DNA from: Candidatus Neomarinimicrobiota bacterium
GTDB lineage: Bacteria > Fidelibacterota > UBA2242 > B5-G15
Length of the DNA stretch: 64,000 nucleotides
Assembly: GCA_017656425.1 (NCBI GenBank)
Contig: JACDNV010000002.1
Coordinates: 244,170 to 308,169 of the forward strand
Direction of reading: 5' to 3'
Shown here: in pieces, positions 18,126 through 26,760 of the stretch
Layout: the number at the start of each line of letters is the position of its first letter
How positions within the stretch are numbered: position 1 is the stretch's first letter
Position numbers and translations under genes: made by a program
Notes under the pieces: generated by a model
The model's database searches: none
Seen by the model: only the letters and a program-made list of their open reading frames with translations
Told to the model about the DNA's origin: nothing

Positions 18126-19472
18126 ATGATATTGAGGAAAACAATATACCCTATTGTAATACTCATTTTGGAAATGGTCTGTCTGGCGTTTACTAGAGGC
18201 ATAACCAGAGTTTCATTTACAAGACCTAGTTATATGATGAAAATTCCAATCAGTAGTAAAGAAATAAGCCCGTATGTATTTAGAACGGGATTATCAACAG
18301 AGATGTTTGATTTTTCCGACATAGTTGTAAATACAGAAGCTGTATATTTTGAGACAGATTTGACAGCATCTTTTAAATTAGGAGTGACTACCATTCAGGG
18401 TGTTGCTGGTGATTCGCCAGTAGAGATTGGTTTGCATTTTCAGAAAAAGTTTTTTGAATATAGCGATGTAAGTTTTTCTGCTGGATTATATGATTTTGTA
18501 TTTCAGCAAGGTAGCAGTAAGATGTCCCTTGATACCAGAAGTTTATCTCTTTTCGGTGTTTTAGGAAATGAGAAAGAATTTGAAAATTATAAGCTAAATA
18601 CTTATATAGGTATAGGCACAGGTGGATTTTCAAAAGAGAATGTGAGGAGTGATTCAGCCCGTGGTAATCAACTTGGTTTTTTTGCAGGAATAATGTTGAA
18701 TACATCTGCAATGCAGGAAAAGGGTGGTATTGATTTCATTGCAGAGTATGATGGGACAGGTGTAAATATGGGAATTAGAGTACCAATTGGTTCAAATTAT
18801 AAAATTAATTTTGGTGTAATACATATGGAGAATCTTCCGAAATTTGGGAAGTCCTACCGATGGGATTCTCCAGCTTTTGTTGTGAGTCTTGATTTTGTAG
18901 TTCCCAGAATTAAGGAAATAAAAACCGAAAAACCTGGAATGCAGGTTCCTCAGAGGCAATCTACTATTAAGGAATTAAATGCTCAGGAGTATTATGAACA
19001 AAAGATAGATTCGATATTAAAAGCATGCGATATCATTATAGCCGGTTTGCGAGATTCAATAGAATTTTATGAAAGTCAAATTAAATATTTGTCTAATGAA
19101 ATTACATACTTGAGGCAGAAAATTGGTGTATTAGAGGATTCTGTTAGAAGTGTTAAACTGGCAAAATATGCAATGGAGAGAAATACCAATATGGCATTGA
19201 GGCATCTATCTAAATCACTGAGGTACTTTTATGAGGGGGATTATATAGGAGCGTTGAAGGAGGTTGAAAAAGCGATTGAATTAAATCCAAATCTTGCTCT
19301 TGCTTATGCAAGAAGGGGATCGATTTATTACAAGTTAGGCGATATAGAAAGGGCAACTTTAAACTGGAATCTTGCCCTAAGGCTTGACCCGGATTATGAA
19401 GATGTGAGGAATATTTTAAAGGCAATGAGCGAGTATAGATTAAAAAGTGTGAAAGGATTGGGGAAGGAATAG
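18126..19472 (+). CDS. Exported protein with beta-rich N-terminus, coiled coil and TPR tail
   Basis: A 448-residue protein with three regions: signal peptide (about 1-24), a beta-rich segment (about 30-265) with alternating strands and GIGTGGF/GFFAGIML hairpins that suggest an outer-membrane barrel, a coiled coil (about 285-350, YYEQKIDSILKAC...) and a TPR tail (about 355-440, LRYFYEGDYIGALKEVEKAIELNPN). GAGGGAACAGGA upstream supports the ATG. It ends eight bases before motA. I do not know a named family with this arrangement. It could link an outer-membrane element to periplasmic partners of the motor. Confidence 0.65.
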   Translation: MILRKTIYPIVILILEMVCLAFTRGITRVSFTRPSYMMKIPISSKEISPYVFRTGLSTEMFDFSDIVVNTEAVYFETDLTASFKLGVTTIQGVAGDSPVEIGLHFQKKFFEYSDVSFSAGLYDFVFQQGSSKMSLDTRSLSLFGVLGNEKEFENYKLNTYIGIGTGGFSKENVRSDSARGNQLGFFAGIMLNTSAMQEKGGIDFIAEYDGTGVNMGIRVPIGSNYKINFGVIHMENLPKFGKSYRWDSPAFVVSLDFVVPRIKEIKTEKPGMQVPQRQSTIKELNAQEYYEQKIDSILKACDIIIAGLRDSIEFYESQIKYLSNEITYLRQKIGVLEDSVRSVKLAKYAMERNTNMALRHLSKSLRYFYEGDYIGALKEVEKAIELNPNLALAYARRGSIYYKLGDIERATLNWNLALRLDPDYEDVRNILKAMSEYRLKSVKGLGKE

Positions 19473-19479
19473 GTAAAAG

Positions 19480-20274
19480 ATGGACATTGCAAGTTTATTA
19501 GGGATAATAGCAGGTACTGGATTAATTTTAATGGGGATATATCAATTAACCCCTGATTTTATAATTTTCGTGAGTTTACCCAGCTTTTTAATTGTAGTAG
19601 GCGGATCTCTTGCTGCAACGATGATAAGTTTCTCAATGGGAGAAGTGTTGGGGATTATTAAGTCTGCAATTGCTGTTTTCCGTAGGGAAAAAATAAAGAT
19701 GGCGGCAATAGTAGATACCATTGTAGAACTTGCACCTATAGCTAGAAGAAGCATGCAGGATTTGGAGAAGGAGATTCCCCGTATTTCAGAACCATTTTTA
19801 AGAGACGGAATTCAGATGATTGTTGATGGGTATAACAGAAATGAAATCAGAACAATACTCGAAACGAGAATCATAAATAGGGCACAGAGAGAGAAGGCTG
19901 AAGCTAATGTTTTGAAAACAATGGGTAAATTTTCACCTGCTTTCGGTATGATCGGGACACTAATTGGACTCGTAGTTATGTTATATGGTATGAGTGAATT
20001 TTCTGCGGCCGGTGAGGACCCAATGAAAACTCTTGGTGCAGGTATGGGTGCTGCATTGATAACCACATTTTACGGAGTGATATTAGCTAATTTAATTTTT
20101 AATCCAATGGCTGTAAAATTCGAATCGAGAATTGAGAAAAGAAATATGCTTCAGAGGATGCTTATAGAGGGTATATTGCTTTTACATGAAAGAAAACACC
20201 CTCTTATTATCAGGGAAAGATTAAATTCTTATCTTAGACCGAGGGAATGGAAAAGAGAAGAGGAAGCAAGATAA
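19480..20274 (+). CDS. motA: Flagellar-type stator protein MotA
   Basis: A 264-residue inner-membrane stator subunit with four membrane helices and a large cytoplasmic loop between helices 2 and 3. Pro153 (FSPAFGMIGTLIGLVV) and Pro209 (FNPMAV) match the two functionally important prolines of E. coli MotA (Pro173, Pro222), and the loop keeps the charged ARRSMQDLEKE segment that in flagella faces FliG. With MotB it forms the ion channel converting ion flow into rotation. The gene is followed four bases later by motB. Its similarity is to flagellar MotA/PomA rather than TolQ/ExbB. Confidence 0.93.
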   Translation: MDIASLLGIIAGTGLILMGIYQLTPDFIIFVSLPSFLIVVGGSLAATMISFSMGEVLGIIKSAIAVFRREKIKMAAIVDTIVELAPIARRSMQDLEKEIPRISEPFLRDGIQMIVDGYNRNEIRTILETRIINRAQREKAEANVLKTMGKFSPAFGMIGTLIGLVVMLYGMSEFSAAGEDPMKTLGAGMGAALITTFYGVILANLIFNPMAVKFESRIEKRNMLQRMLIEGILLLHERKHPLIIRERLNSYLRPREWKREEEAR

Positions 20275-20277
20275 AAA

Positions 20278-20955
20278 ATGTATGAAGGTAATGATATAGA
20301 GAAATTTGCGGTTGAAAAACCAGCTGAGGAGGAGCAGCCGTGGTTATTGACCTACGGTGATATGATGACTCTTCTTCTGACGTTTTTTGTTCTATTGTTT
20401 TCAATGTCTACAATTGATCCTGTTAAGCTTGAGATGTTCAGTAATTCCGTTGGTAAGGCACTTGGAATAAAAAAGGCAAAGACATATTCTTTAAGTGAGA
20501 TTTATCGAGAAGTTGTTCGAGTTGTTGAAGAAGAAAATTTAAAGAAAGTAATTGAAGTGCAGACGAGTGCACGTGGAGTAGCAATAAAAATACCGAGTGA
20601 GATAAGCTTTGAATCGGGTTCAGCAGAGCTTGATCCAAGAATTTATCCAATTTTAAATAAAATTGAGCCCATGATGAGACGGTCTGTATTCCCTATTGCT
20701 ATTGAGGGGCATACAGATAATGTTCCAATTTCGTCGGGAAATTATCCATCAAACTGGGAGCTTTCATCAGCTCGAGCTTGTAGAGTTGTAAGATATTATA
20801 TTAATAGGGGATTGGATCCTTCGCGTTTCCGTGCAATTGGATATGCATCTACACGTCCACGTGCCCCAGGGAGAACGGTTGAAGAAGCGAATGATACTCC
20901 CCAAAAAAGGGCTCAAAATAGAAGAGTTGAGATTGTATTTTTAACAGTTGAATGA
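20278..20955 (+). CDS. motB: Flagellar-type stator protein MotB with peptidoglycan-binding domain
   Basis: A 225-residue protein with one membrane helix carrying the ion-binding Asp28 (TYGDMMTLLLTFFVLLFSM, equivalent to E. coli Asp32), a short plug/linker, and an OmpA-like domain (about 95-222) with IEGHTDNVPISSG and RAQNRRVEIVFL, which grips peptidoglycan and immobilises the stator. All key residues for ion-driven torque are present. Directly after motA and 16 bases before the FliF-like gene. Confidence 0.94.
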   Translation: MYEGNDIEKFAVEKPAEEEQPWLLTYGDMMTLLLTFFVLLFSMSTIDPVKLEMFSNSVGKALGIKKAKTYSLSEIYREVVRVVEEENLKKVIEVQTSARGVAIKIPSEISFESGSAELDPRIYPILNKIEPMMRRSVFPIAIEGHTDNVPISSGNYPSNWELSSARACRVVRYYINRGLDPSRFRAIGYASTRPRAPGRTVEEANDTPQKRAQNRRVEIVFLTVE

Positions 20956-20971
20956 TAAAGGAGTAAATAAA

Positions 20972-22243
20972 ATGAGGTATCTAAAAATTTTAATAGTAGT
21001 TTTTGTATTTGTGCCATTTATTCTACCTCAGGTCTCACATTTATCTTACTATTCACAAAAAATTATGCTTGAGAATGCAATAAAAGATAGAATAAACGAA
21101 GCTTTAAATAAAATTCTTGAGGATATAAAATTTGTTGTAGATGTAAATATTGAATTGGATTACCAAACCAGTCAGCAAGAGATTCGGTCAAAAGAAGAGG
21201 TTGGTGAAAAGCCTACTACCGAAAGCAAATATTTACCTTTACCAGGATTTGAAACTCCCAGTGATCTTACTATAGAGGAACAGCAAGAAGCCACCAGTGT
21301 AGAACAACAAAAAACAGTTACACCTCCTTCTGGTGTGCCTATTATAAAAAAGCAAACAATAAATATTATACTGGAAGAAGGGATATCGTCAGAACTGATA
21401 CAAAGTGTCAGAGAGGTTGCAAGCGTTGCAGCACATCTTGATAAAACAAGGGGTGATGAGCTAATTATAAAAACAGCCCCATTTACAAAACAGAAAGGCG
21501 ATGCTGAGGCGCTGATTTTGAAAAATATAGCAGAAAAGATAGATGAAATAGATAAAAGGCAAAAAGATATTGAAGGAAAAGCGAGACTTGAGGAGGAGAA
21601 AAGGAGAGAAAGGGAAAGGATAGTACAGGATTCTTTAAGAATAGCACAATTGGAGGAAGAGTTACAAAGGCTTAAAGAAATATTGGCAACGCAACAGTTG
21701 ACTGAGGCACAAAGGAGGATTACAGAGGATCAGGCAACAGAGAGGGAGCGACAAATTGATACATTGAAGGCACAGCTTGAGGAAAGTAATCGGAAGCTAC
21801 AAGAACTTGAAAAAAGTTTGGCCGGGACTCCGCCCAGAGGGTTCTTATCTCTGGGTAATAATTATTTGATGTACTTAATATTAGGTGTATTAGTATTACT
21901 ATTGATTATAGCACTTATATTGATTCTTACAATGAGACGTTCTGTTAAACCAAATTCAGTGGTAACTGAAAGGGTTGAAGAGCCAGTTGTTATAAAACCC
22001 CAGTCCAAACAACAGGTAGTTACCCAACCTCAGATAGAGGTAGAAAAAGCTGTAAATGAAACTAAACTAAGGCAAGAAGAGGAGCGTTTGAAAAAACTTG
22101 AAGAGTTGGAGCAGCAGAAAGAAGAGTTAAAATCGTTGAAACAGTCGGTCATTTCTATGAGTGTTGGGCAACCGGATGCGGCTACAAGAATATTAAGGGA
22201 ATGGTTAAAAGTTTCAAAGTCAACAGAATCTGAAGAAGAATGA
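20972..22243 (+). CDS. Shortened FliF-like rotor ring protein with periplasmic coiled coil
   Basis: A 423-residue protein. A hydrophobic N-terminus (4-19) is followed by a region like the FliF third ring-building motif (about 27-172): SYYSQKIMLENAIKDRINEA, a Gln/Glu/Pro-rich insertion with SGVP, and VREVASVAAHLDKTRGDELI. Then come a coiled coil (about 178-283), a membrane helix (about 298-320), a second coiled coil (362-392) and a C-terminal QPDAATRILREWL like the FliG-binding tail of FliF. The first two ring-building motifs of flagellar FliF (about 560 residues) are absent. ATG 20972 has AAGGAG eight bases upstream. Confidence 0.82.
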   Translation: MRYLKILIVVFVFVPFILPQVSHLSYYSQKIMLENAIKDRINEALNKILEDIKFVVDVNIELDYQTSQQEIRSKEEVGEKPTTESKYLPLPGFETPSDLTIEEQQEATSVEQQKTVTPPSGVPIIKKQTINIILEEGISSELIQSVREVASVAAHLDKTRGDELIIKTAPFTKQKGDAEALILKNIAEKIDEIDKRQKDIEGKARLEEEKRRERERIVQDSLRIAQLEEELQRLKEILATQQLTEAQRRITEDQATERERQIDTLKAQLEESNRKLQELEKSLAGTPPRGFLSLGNNYLMYLILGVLVLLLIIALILILTMRRSVKPNSVVTERVEEPVVIKPQSKQQVVTQPQIEVEKAVNETKLRQEEERLKKLEELEQQKEELKSLKQSVISMSVGQPDAATRILREWLKVSKSTESEEE

Positions 22244-22262
22244 AAATATTTTGGAGGATATA

Positions 22263-23195
22263 ATGGCTGAAGAGAAGGTTTATGATGGTATTGATAAAGT
22301 AGCGATTTTATTTAAAACGCTAGGCTTTCATCTGGCGGCACAGCTTTTTAAAGGGATATCACCACAGGATTTGCATAGAATAAAGCTGCGTATGGAGGCA
22401 ATAGGGGAAGTACCTTTTAAAGTGAAAAGGTCAATTCTTGAAGAATTTTATGTTACATTCATCCAGGAGAAAGTAAAGCCAGCGGGTAAGGAGACAAGAA
22501 AACCTTTTGAATTCCTTGAGAGGTTAACTGATGAACAAGTTGCTTATCTAATTTCCAATGAACCACCGAGAATAATGGCTTTGACAATTGCACAGCTGGA
22601 TGTCGATAGACAATCAAAAGTTATACAATTACTCGATCCTACCATACAACCAAAGGTGTTGACTGAGATGGGAAATCTTGACGATATTCCCCTTGAGGGT
22701 GTTGTTAGTATAGCGTCTGAGTTGAAGGAAAAAGCCAATTTTCTGCCCAAGGAATCTGAATTTTCCAGAGGTGGTGGAAAGAGTGTCGCTGGTATTTTAT
22801 CCCGTTTGAGACCAAGTGATGAGAAAAGATTTCTGGAATATCTTGAGAAGGAAGCTCCTGAACTTGTCAAAGAAGTAAAAAGGTATTATATAACTTTTGA
22901 AGATCTCGTGAAATTGCCATCAGGTATTCTGGCAGATGTTTTGAAGTCTGTCGAGGTCTCTGATATTGCTTATGCACTTAAGGGGCAGCCAGATAATATT
23001 CAGGAAAAGTTTATAAACGTATTGCCCCAAAGAACCAGGATAATCCTTGAAGACGAAATGAAGCTTATTGAGGGACCACAGCCCAGGAGAAAAGTAGAAG
23101 CTGCTCAAAAAAAGATTGTAGATAAAGCAAGAGAGCTTGAGCGAGAAGGCCGATTTAGTCTGCAGGATCTGTTAGAAGAAGACGTTATAGAATAA
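22263..23195 (+). CDS. fliG: FliG-like rotor protein with torque-helix charges
   Basis: A 310-residue three-domain FliG homologue. Residues 1-75 match FliG-N, which binds the FliF tail; 80-160 match the middle domain, with NEPPRIMALTIAQL replacing the canonical EHPQ form; 175-300 match the C-terminal domain. Aligning by eye with E. coli FliG, Lys240, Arg257, Asp264 and Glu265 correspond to Lys264, Arg281, Asp288 and Asp289; the Arg297 position is shifted (Pro274/Arg275). So the stator-facing surface looks functional. ATG 22263 is chosen because GGAGG lies five bases upstream. No fliM or fliN follows. Confidence 0.88.
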   Translation: MAEEKVYDGIDKVAILFKTLGFHLAAQLFKGISPQDLHRIKLRMEAIGEVPFKVKRSILEEFYVTFIQEKVKPAGKETRKPFEFLERLTDEQVAYLISNEPPRIMALTIAQLDVDRQSKVIQLLDPTIQPKVLTEMGNLDDIPLEGVVSIASELKEKANFLPKESEFSRGGGKSVAGILSRLRPSDEKRFLEYLEKEAPELVKEVKRYYITFEDLVKLPSGILADVLKSVEVSDIAYALKGQPDNIQEKFINVLPQRTRIILEDEMKLIEGPQPRRKVEAAQKKIVDKARELEREGRFSLQDLLEEDVIE

Positions 23196-23237
23196 TCTAT
23201 TTTTTATTCATAAATATAATAGGATTGTGGGATATTA

Positions 23238-24380
23238 ATGAGATTGAAGACTGTTTTATATGTATTTATTAATATAATCATACTTTATAGACTTGTGAAC
23301 TCAAATGAGTTAATTGAAGATAATACCGACGAGATACTAGAAGGCGTAAAATCAATATATAGACTTGACTATAATAGGTCTTATGAAATTTTTCTGGAAA
23401 ATTTTGAAACCCATCCATTATCACCATTTGGGTTAATAGCTGTAGAGTGGTTGAAAAACCAACAGATTGAATCCATGAAAAGAGCAAATGACAAACTCGA
23501 ACAGGACATAAAAAGAGTCGCTTCTTATTATAAAGAGAAATTAGAAAATAATAGAGAAGATTATTATAGTTTGTTCTATTATGGATTGACTCTGGGATTA
23601 AAAGCAAGATTATCGCTTGCAAAAAAGGATTGGCTTGGGATTCTAATAAATGGATATAAAAGTGTGAAATATATGAAGAGAGCTATAGATAATATTAAAG
23701 ATGATTATGATGTATATCTACCTGTAGGTCTATTTAGTTATTATGTCGGAATATCTTCTTCTTATATGAAAATTGCTTCTTACATATTAGATATTGCAGG
23801 TTCAAAGGAAGAGGGATTAGAATATATGAAATTGACAGCTGATAATGGTAAATACGGGAAATATGAAGCTCAGGGAATTCTTGCTTTTGTATATTTATAT
23901 ATTGAGGGCAATTATAATGAATCATTAAAATATTCTAGGCTATTATCAGAAGAATTTGACGAAAATCCGTACTATAAGTATCTTATGGCAGAGGCATATT
24001 TAGAGATAGGCCAACTAGATAAGGTAATAGAATTAACTAAGGGAATCGAAAAATATTTGCCCAATCTAAATAACAGAGTCAAAAGGGAAAACGAATTTCG
24101 CTATAATCTTCTCAAGGGTAGTATATACCTTTATACGAACCAGTTGTATGACTCAGAGAAATTTTTAACGAAATGTTTAAATTTTGACGATTTTGATCTG
24201 GATTATGAACTTGGGAATTTGTATTTAAGGCTTGGTTTTTTATATGACATGTTGGGAAAGCGTACTAATGCAAAATTCTGGTATCGAAAGGCAATTGAAT
24301 CTGATAATAGAAGTATTACAGTTAAGAGGGCAAAATATTATTTGAATACTCCATTTAATTTAGAAAAAAATGGTGGATAG
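23238..24380 (+). CDS. Exported TPR-repeat protein downstream of the motor genes
   Basis: A 380-residue protein with a hydrophobic leader (TVLYVFINIIILY), then helical repeats over its whole length, including clear TPRs near the C-terminus (LYLRLGFLYDMLGKRTNAKFWYRKAI). The layout with two long helices near residues 105-180 recalls TTC39/Iml2-type TPR proteins, but the match is loose. It follows fliG by 42 bases and overlaps ispG by 11, so it may be the last member of the motor cassette or belong with ispG. Function unknown. Confidence 0.65.
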   Translation: MRLKTVLYVFINIIILYRLVNSNELIEDNTDEILEGVKSIYRLDYNRSYEIFLENFETHPLSPFGLIAVEWLKNQQIESMKRANDKLEQDIKRVASYYKEKLENNREDYYSLFYYGLTLGLKARLSLAKKDWLGILINGYKSVKYMKRAIDNIKDDYDVYLPVGLFSYYVGISSSYMKIASYILDIAGSKEEGLEYMKLTADNGKYGKYEAQGILAFVYLYIEGNYNESLKYSRLLSEEFDENPYYKYLMAEAYLEIGQLDKVIELTKGIEKYLPNLNNRVKRENEFRYNLLKGSIYLYTNQLYDSEKFLTKCLNFDDFDLDYELGNLYLRLGFLYDMLGKRTNAKFWYRKAIESDNRSITVKRAKYYLNTPFNLEKNGG

Positions 24381-25440
24381 GCAGAAAAGAAGAAGAACAA
24401 GGAAAATAAAAGTTGGTGATATCTATATTGGTGGAGATTCACCGATTTCCGTTCAATCTATGACAAAGTCGAAGACATGGGATTTGGAGAATTTATATAA
24501 GGAGATTGATGAACTTGTCAATGAGGATTGCCAGATCATAAGAATAACTGTACCAGATGATAAGTCCGCCTCCGTTTTGAAAAAAATCAGAAAATATACG
24601 ACCAGACCACTTGTAGCGGATATCCATTATGATTACAGAATGGCAATAAAGGCTATCGAGGCTGGCTTTGATAAAATTAGAATAAATCCTGGCAATATTG
24701 GTGACAGCTGGAAAGTAAAAGAGATTATAAAATGTGCAATAGATCACAACATTCCAATTAGAATAGGTGTAAACTCGGGCTCAATCCCCAGAAAAATATT
24801 GGAAAAATATTCTCGTCCAACTGCAAAAGGAATGATGGAAACAGTTGATGAATATATTAAATTTTTTAACGATAATGGTTTTTTTGATATAGTTGTTTCA
24901 TTAAAATCAAGTGATGTTAAGTTGACTATACAGGCAAATACTTTATTTTCCAAGAAGTATGACTATCCACTACATATAGGATTGACCGAGGCAGGACCTG
25001 GAATGAAGGGAATAATTAAATCTTCTATTGCGATTGGATATTTGCTTCTAAACGGTATTGGGGATACGATTAGAGTGTCTTTAACAGGAAGCTCAGCAGA
25101 AGAAGTGAGGGCTGGCTACTATATTTTAAAATCCATCGGTTTTAAAATACCTGGAATAAATATTATTTCATGTCCTACCTGTGGCAGGACTCAGGTGAAT
25201 CTTGTTGAAATGGTTAATCTATTTGAGAAAAAAACACGAAGAATAAAGAAAGACCTCACAGTAGCCATTATGGGATGTGTTGTGAATGGTCCCGGGGAGG
25301 CACGAGAAGCGGATGTAGGAGTGGCTTTTGGTAAAAGCGATGCTGTTTTATTTAAAAGAGGTGAGATTATTGAAAAAATTAGGGGAGATCAAGCAGTGAA
25401 TAGGTTGATAGAAGAGGTAAAAAAATTTGATGAGGAATGA
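24370..25440 (+). CDS. ispG: 4-hydroxy-3-methylbut-2-enyl diphosphate synthase
   Basis: A 356-residue MEP-pathway enzyme reducing MEcPP to HMBPP with a [4Fe-4S] cluster. The N-terminal TIM barrel carries GGDSPISVQSMTKSKT and the C-terminal domain has the cluster ligands SCPTCGRT and MGCVVNGPGEA (two Cys, one Cys, Glu). Length fits the short bacterial form. It overlaps the upstream TPR gene by 11 bases and precedes a small secreted protein. Confidence 0.95.
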   Translation: MVDRQKRRRTRKIKVGDIYIGGDSPISVQSMTKSKTWDLENLYKEIDELVNEDCQIIRITVPDDKSASVLKKIRKYTTRPLVADIHYDYRMAIKAIEAGFDKIRINPGNIGDSWKVKEIIKCAIDHNIPIRIGVNSGSIPRKILEKYSRPTAKGMMETVDEYIKFFNDNGFFDIVVSLKSSDVKLTIQANTLFSKKYDYPLHIGLTEAGPGMKGIIKSSIAIGYLLLNGIGDTIRVSLTGSSAEEVRAGYYILKSIGFKIPGINIISCPTCGRTQVNLVEMVNLFEKKTRRIKKDLTVAIMGCVVNGPGEAREADVGVAFGKSDAVLFKRGEIIEKIRGDQAVNRLIEEVKKFDEE

Positions 25441-25444
25441 GTCC

Positions 25445-25888
25445 ATGGGAAAGAAAGCATCTTTATTATTAATAATTGCGTTGTTTTTCTATGGCATATG
25501 CATTGGGCAGGTTAGTAAAGACAATACACCACTTGCAACTGCTATCTACTGGAAACTTCTTGATCGGGACAGTAAAAAAGCCTTTTTATATGCTTATCTT
25601 TACAGAACACACGAGGTTTATCGTCAGATAGAGGCTAAAGATTCGAAAGGGGACTGCCTTATATTTTATCGAGAGTTTATTTCATATCCTCTTTATGAGA
25701 TTTACACAACTTTTAAAGATAATACAAAAGATGAAATGATAAAGTATATCGATAAGTTTTATAAAATGGAGTTTAACTATTCTGAGCCGTTTTATAAAGC
25801 TATTGAATACGCTTGCGAAATGGTAAAGGTAGGTGATAAAACTTTAAAAGAACTTGTAGAGTATTATATTCAGAAACAATCAAGATGA
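25445..25888 (+). CDS. Small secreted protein of unknown function
   Basis: A 147-residue protein with a signal peptide (KKASLLLIIALFFYGICIG, then Gln). The mature part (about 125 residues) is helical and charged, with a central YREFISYPLYEIYTTF. I recognise no family. ATG 25445 is preferred because AGGA at 25433 precedes it by eight bases; earlier TTG/ATG codons at 25427/25430 overlap ispG. It shares an ATGA stop/start with the acyltransferase gene, so the two are co-translated; a periplasmic role is possible. Confidence 0.6.
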   Translation: MGKKASLLLIIALFFYGICIGQVSKDNTPLATAIYWKLLDRDSKKAFLYAYLYRTHEVYRQIEAKDSKGDCLIFYREFISYPLYEIYTTFKDNTKDEMIKYIDKFYKMEFNYSEPFYKAIEYACEMVKVGDKTLKELVEYYIQKQSR

Positions 25889-26760
25889 TATTCCCTTCTA
25901 TAAAAATTTGGCTATCTTTTTCCCTTTTGAGCCTTTTAAAAAAAATACTATTGGGTATCGGTGAGACAGGTCGTAGAAATCTTTCCCTTTTTGTAGGCAA
26001 GCTCTTTTTTTTCATATTAAAGAAAAGAAAGAAGGATGTTTTAAATAATTTAAAGATAGCTTTTCCTGATAAAGGGGAATATTGGAGAAAAAGAATATGT
26101 TACAAGACATACCTTCACTTTTCGCAAGTTTTTCTTGATTTTTTACCCCTTTATTTTGCAAGTGATAAATGGATAAAGGGGAAAATAGTAATTAATAATT
26201 TGGATACAGTTAAGGATTTAACGACAGATACCGGATGTGTTATTGTCGGCTTTCATTTTGGTAACTGGGAAATAATACCAGAGGTACTGGTAAGGAGAAG
26301 ATTTAATCTAGCATCAGTTGCAAAGTCTTTAAAGAATAGAGCTATTAACGATATTGTCAGGGATATTCGCATAAGAAATGGAATGAAGATTATAGATATG
26401 AATGATAGTGTATTAAAAATGGTTTCTCATGTAAAGAGAGGCGGAATTCTTTATATAATTCCAGATCAATATGCAGGAAGAAGGGGCAGAGATTTGGATT
26501 TTTTTGGGATTAAGACGAAAGTATTTATTGGTCCATCGAGATTATCTCTGAAATTGAACGTTCCTATGATACTTGCCACCTGTAATTTGGTAAATGGGAA
26601 ATATTATGTTAATTTTGATGCGTTAAAATTTGATAAACATGATTATTCTGAGGAGAATGTTTTAAAACTAACCGGAATCTATTTTAGGTATTATGAGGAG
26701 AAAATATGTAAAAATCCGGAACAGTATTTCTGGTTCCATAGGAGGTGGAAAAAGAGATGA
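25885..26760 (+). CDS. lpxL: LpxL/HtrB-like lipid A late acyltransferase
   Basis: A 291-residue inner-membrane acyltransferase of the LPLAT lysophospholipid acyltransferase family. It has an N-terminal membrane anchor, the HX4E catalytic motif (GFHFGNWE), the conserved PDQYAGRRGRD block and the C-terminal FWFHRRWKKR. The family adds a secondary acyl chain to Kdo-lipid A or to a related lipid. It overlaps the upstream gene and tsaC by four bases each. It is the only late acyltransferase here; substrate and chain length cannot be told. Confidence 0.88.
   Translation: MIFPSIKIWLSFSLLSLLKKILLGIGETGRRNLSLFVGKLFFFILKKRKKDVLNNLKIAFPDKGEYWRKRICYKTYLHFSQVFLDFLPLYFASDKWIKGKIVINNLDTVKDLTTDTGCVIVGFHFGNWEIIPEVLVRRRFNLASVAKSLKNRAINDIVRDIRIRNGMKIIDMNDSVLKMVSHVKRGGILYIIPDQYAGRRGRDLDFFGIKTKVFIGPSRLSLKLNVPMILATCNLVNGKYYVNFDALKFDKHDYSEENVLKLTGIYFRYYEEKICKNPEQYFWFHRRWKKR

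Noticed and set aside
19480-20955. MotAB as a Tol-Pal or ExbBD pump, or part of a Zorya defence system
   Set aside because: The MotB OmpA domain, the flagellar-type MotA prolines and the adjacent FliF-like and FliG-like genes point to a flagellar-type stator. No zorC/zorD-like helicase or nuclease and no tolB/pal genes are present.
26745-26756. GTG at 26745 as tsaC start
   Set aside because: It overlaps the AGGAGG itself; ATG 26757 is correctly placed downstream.
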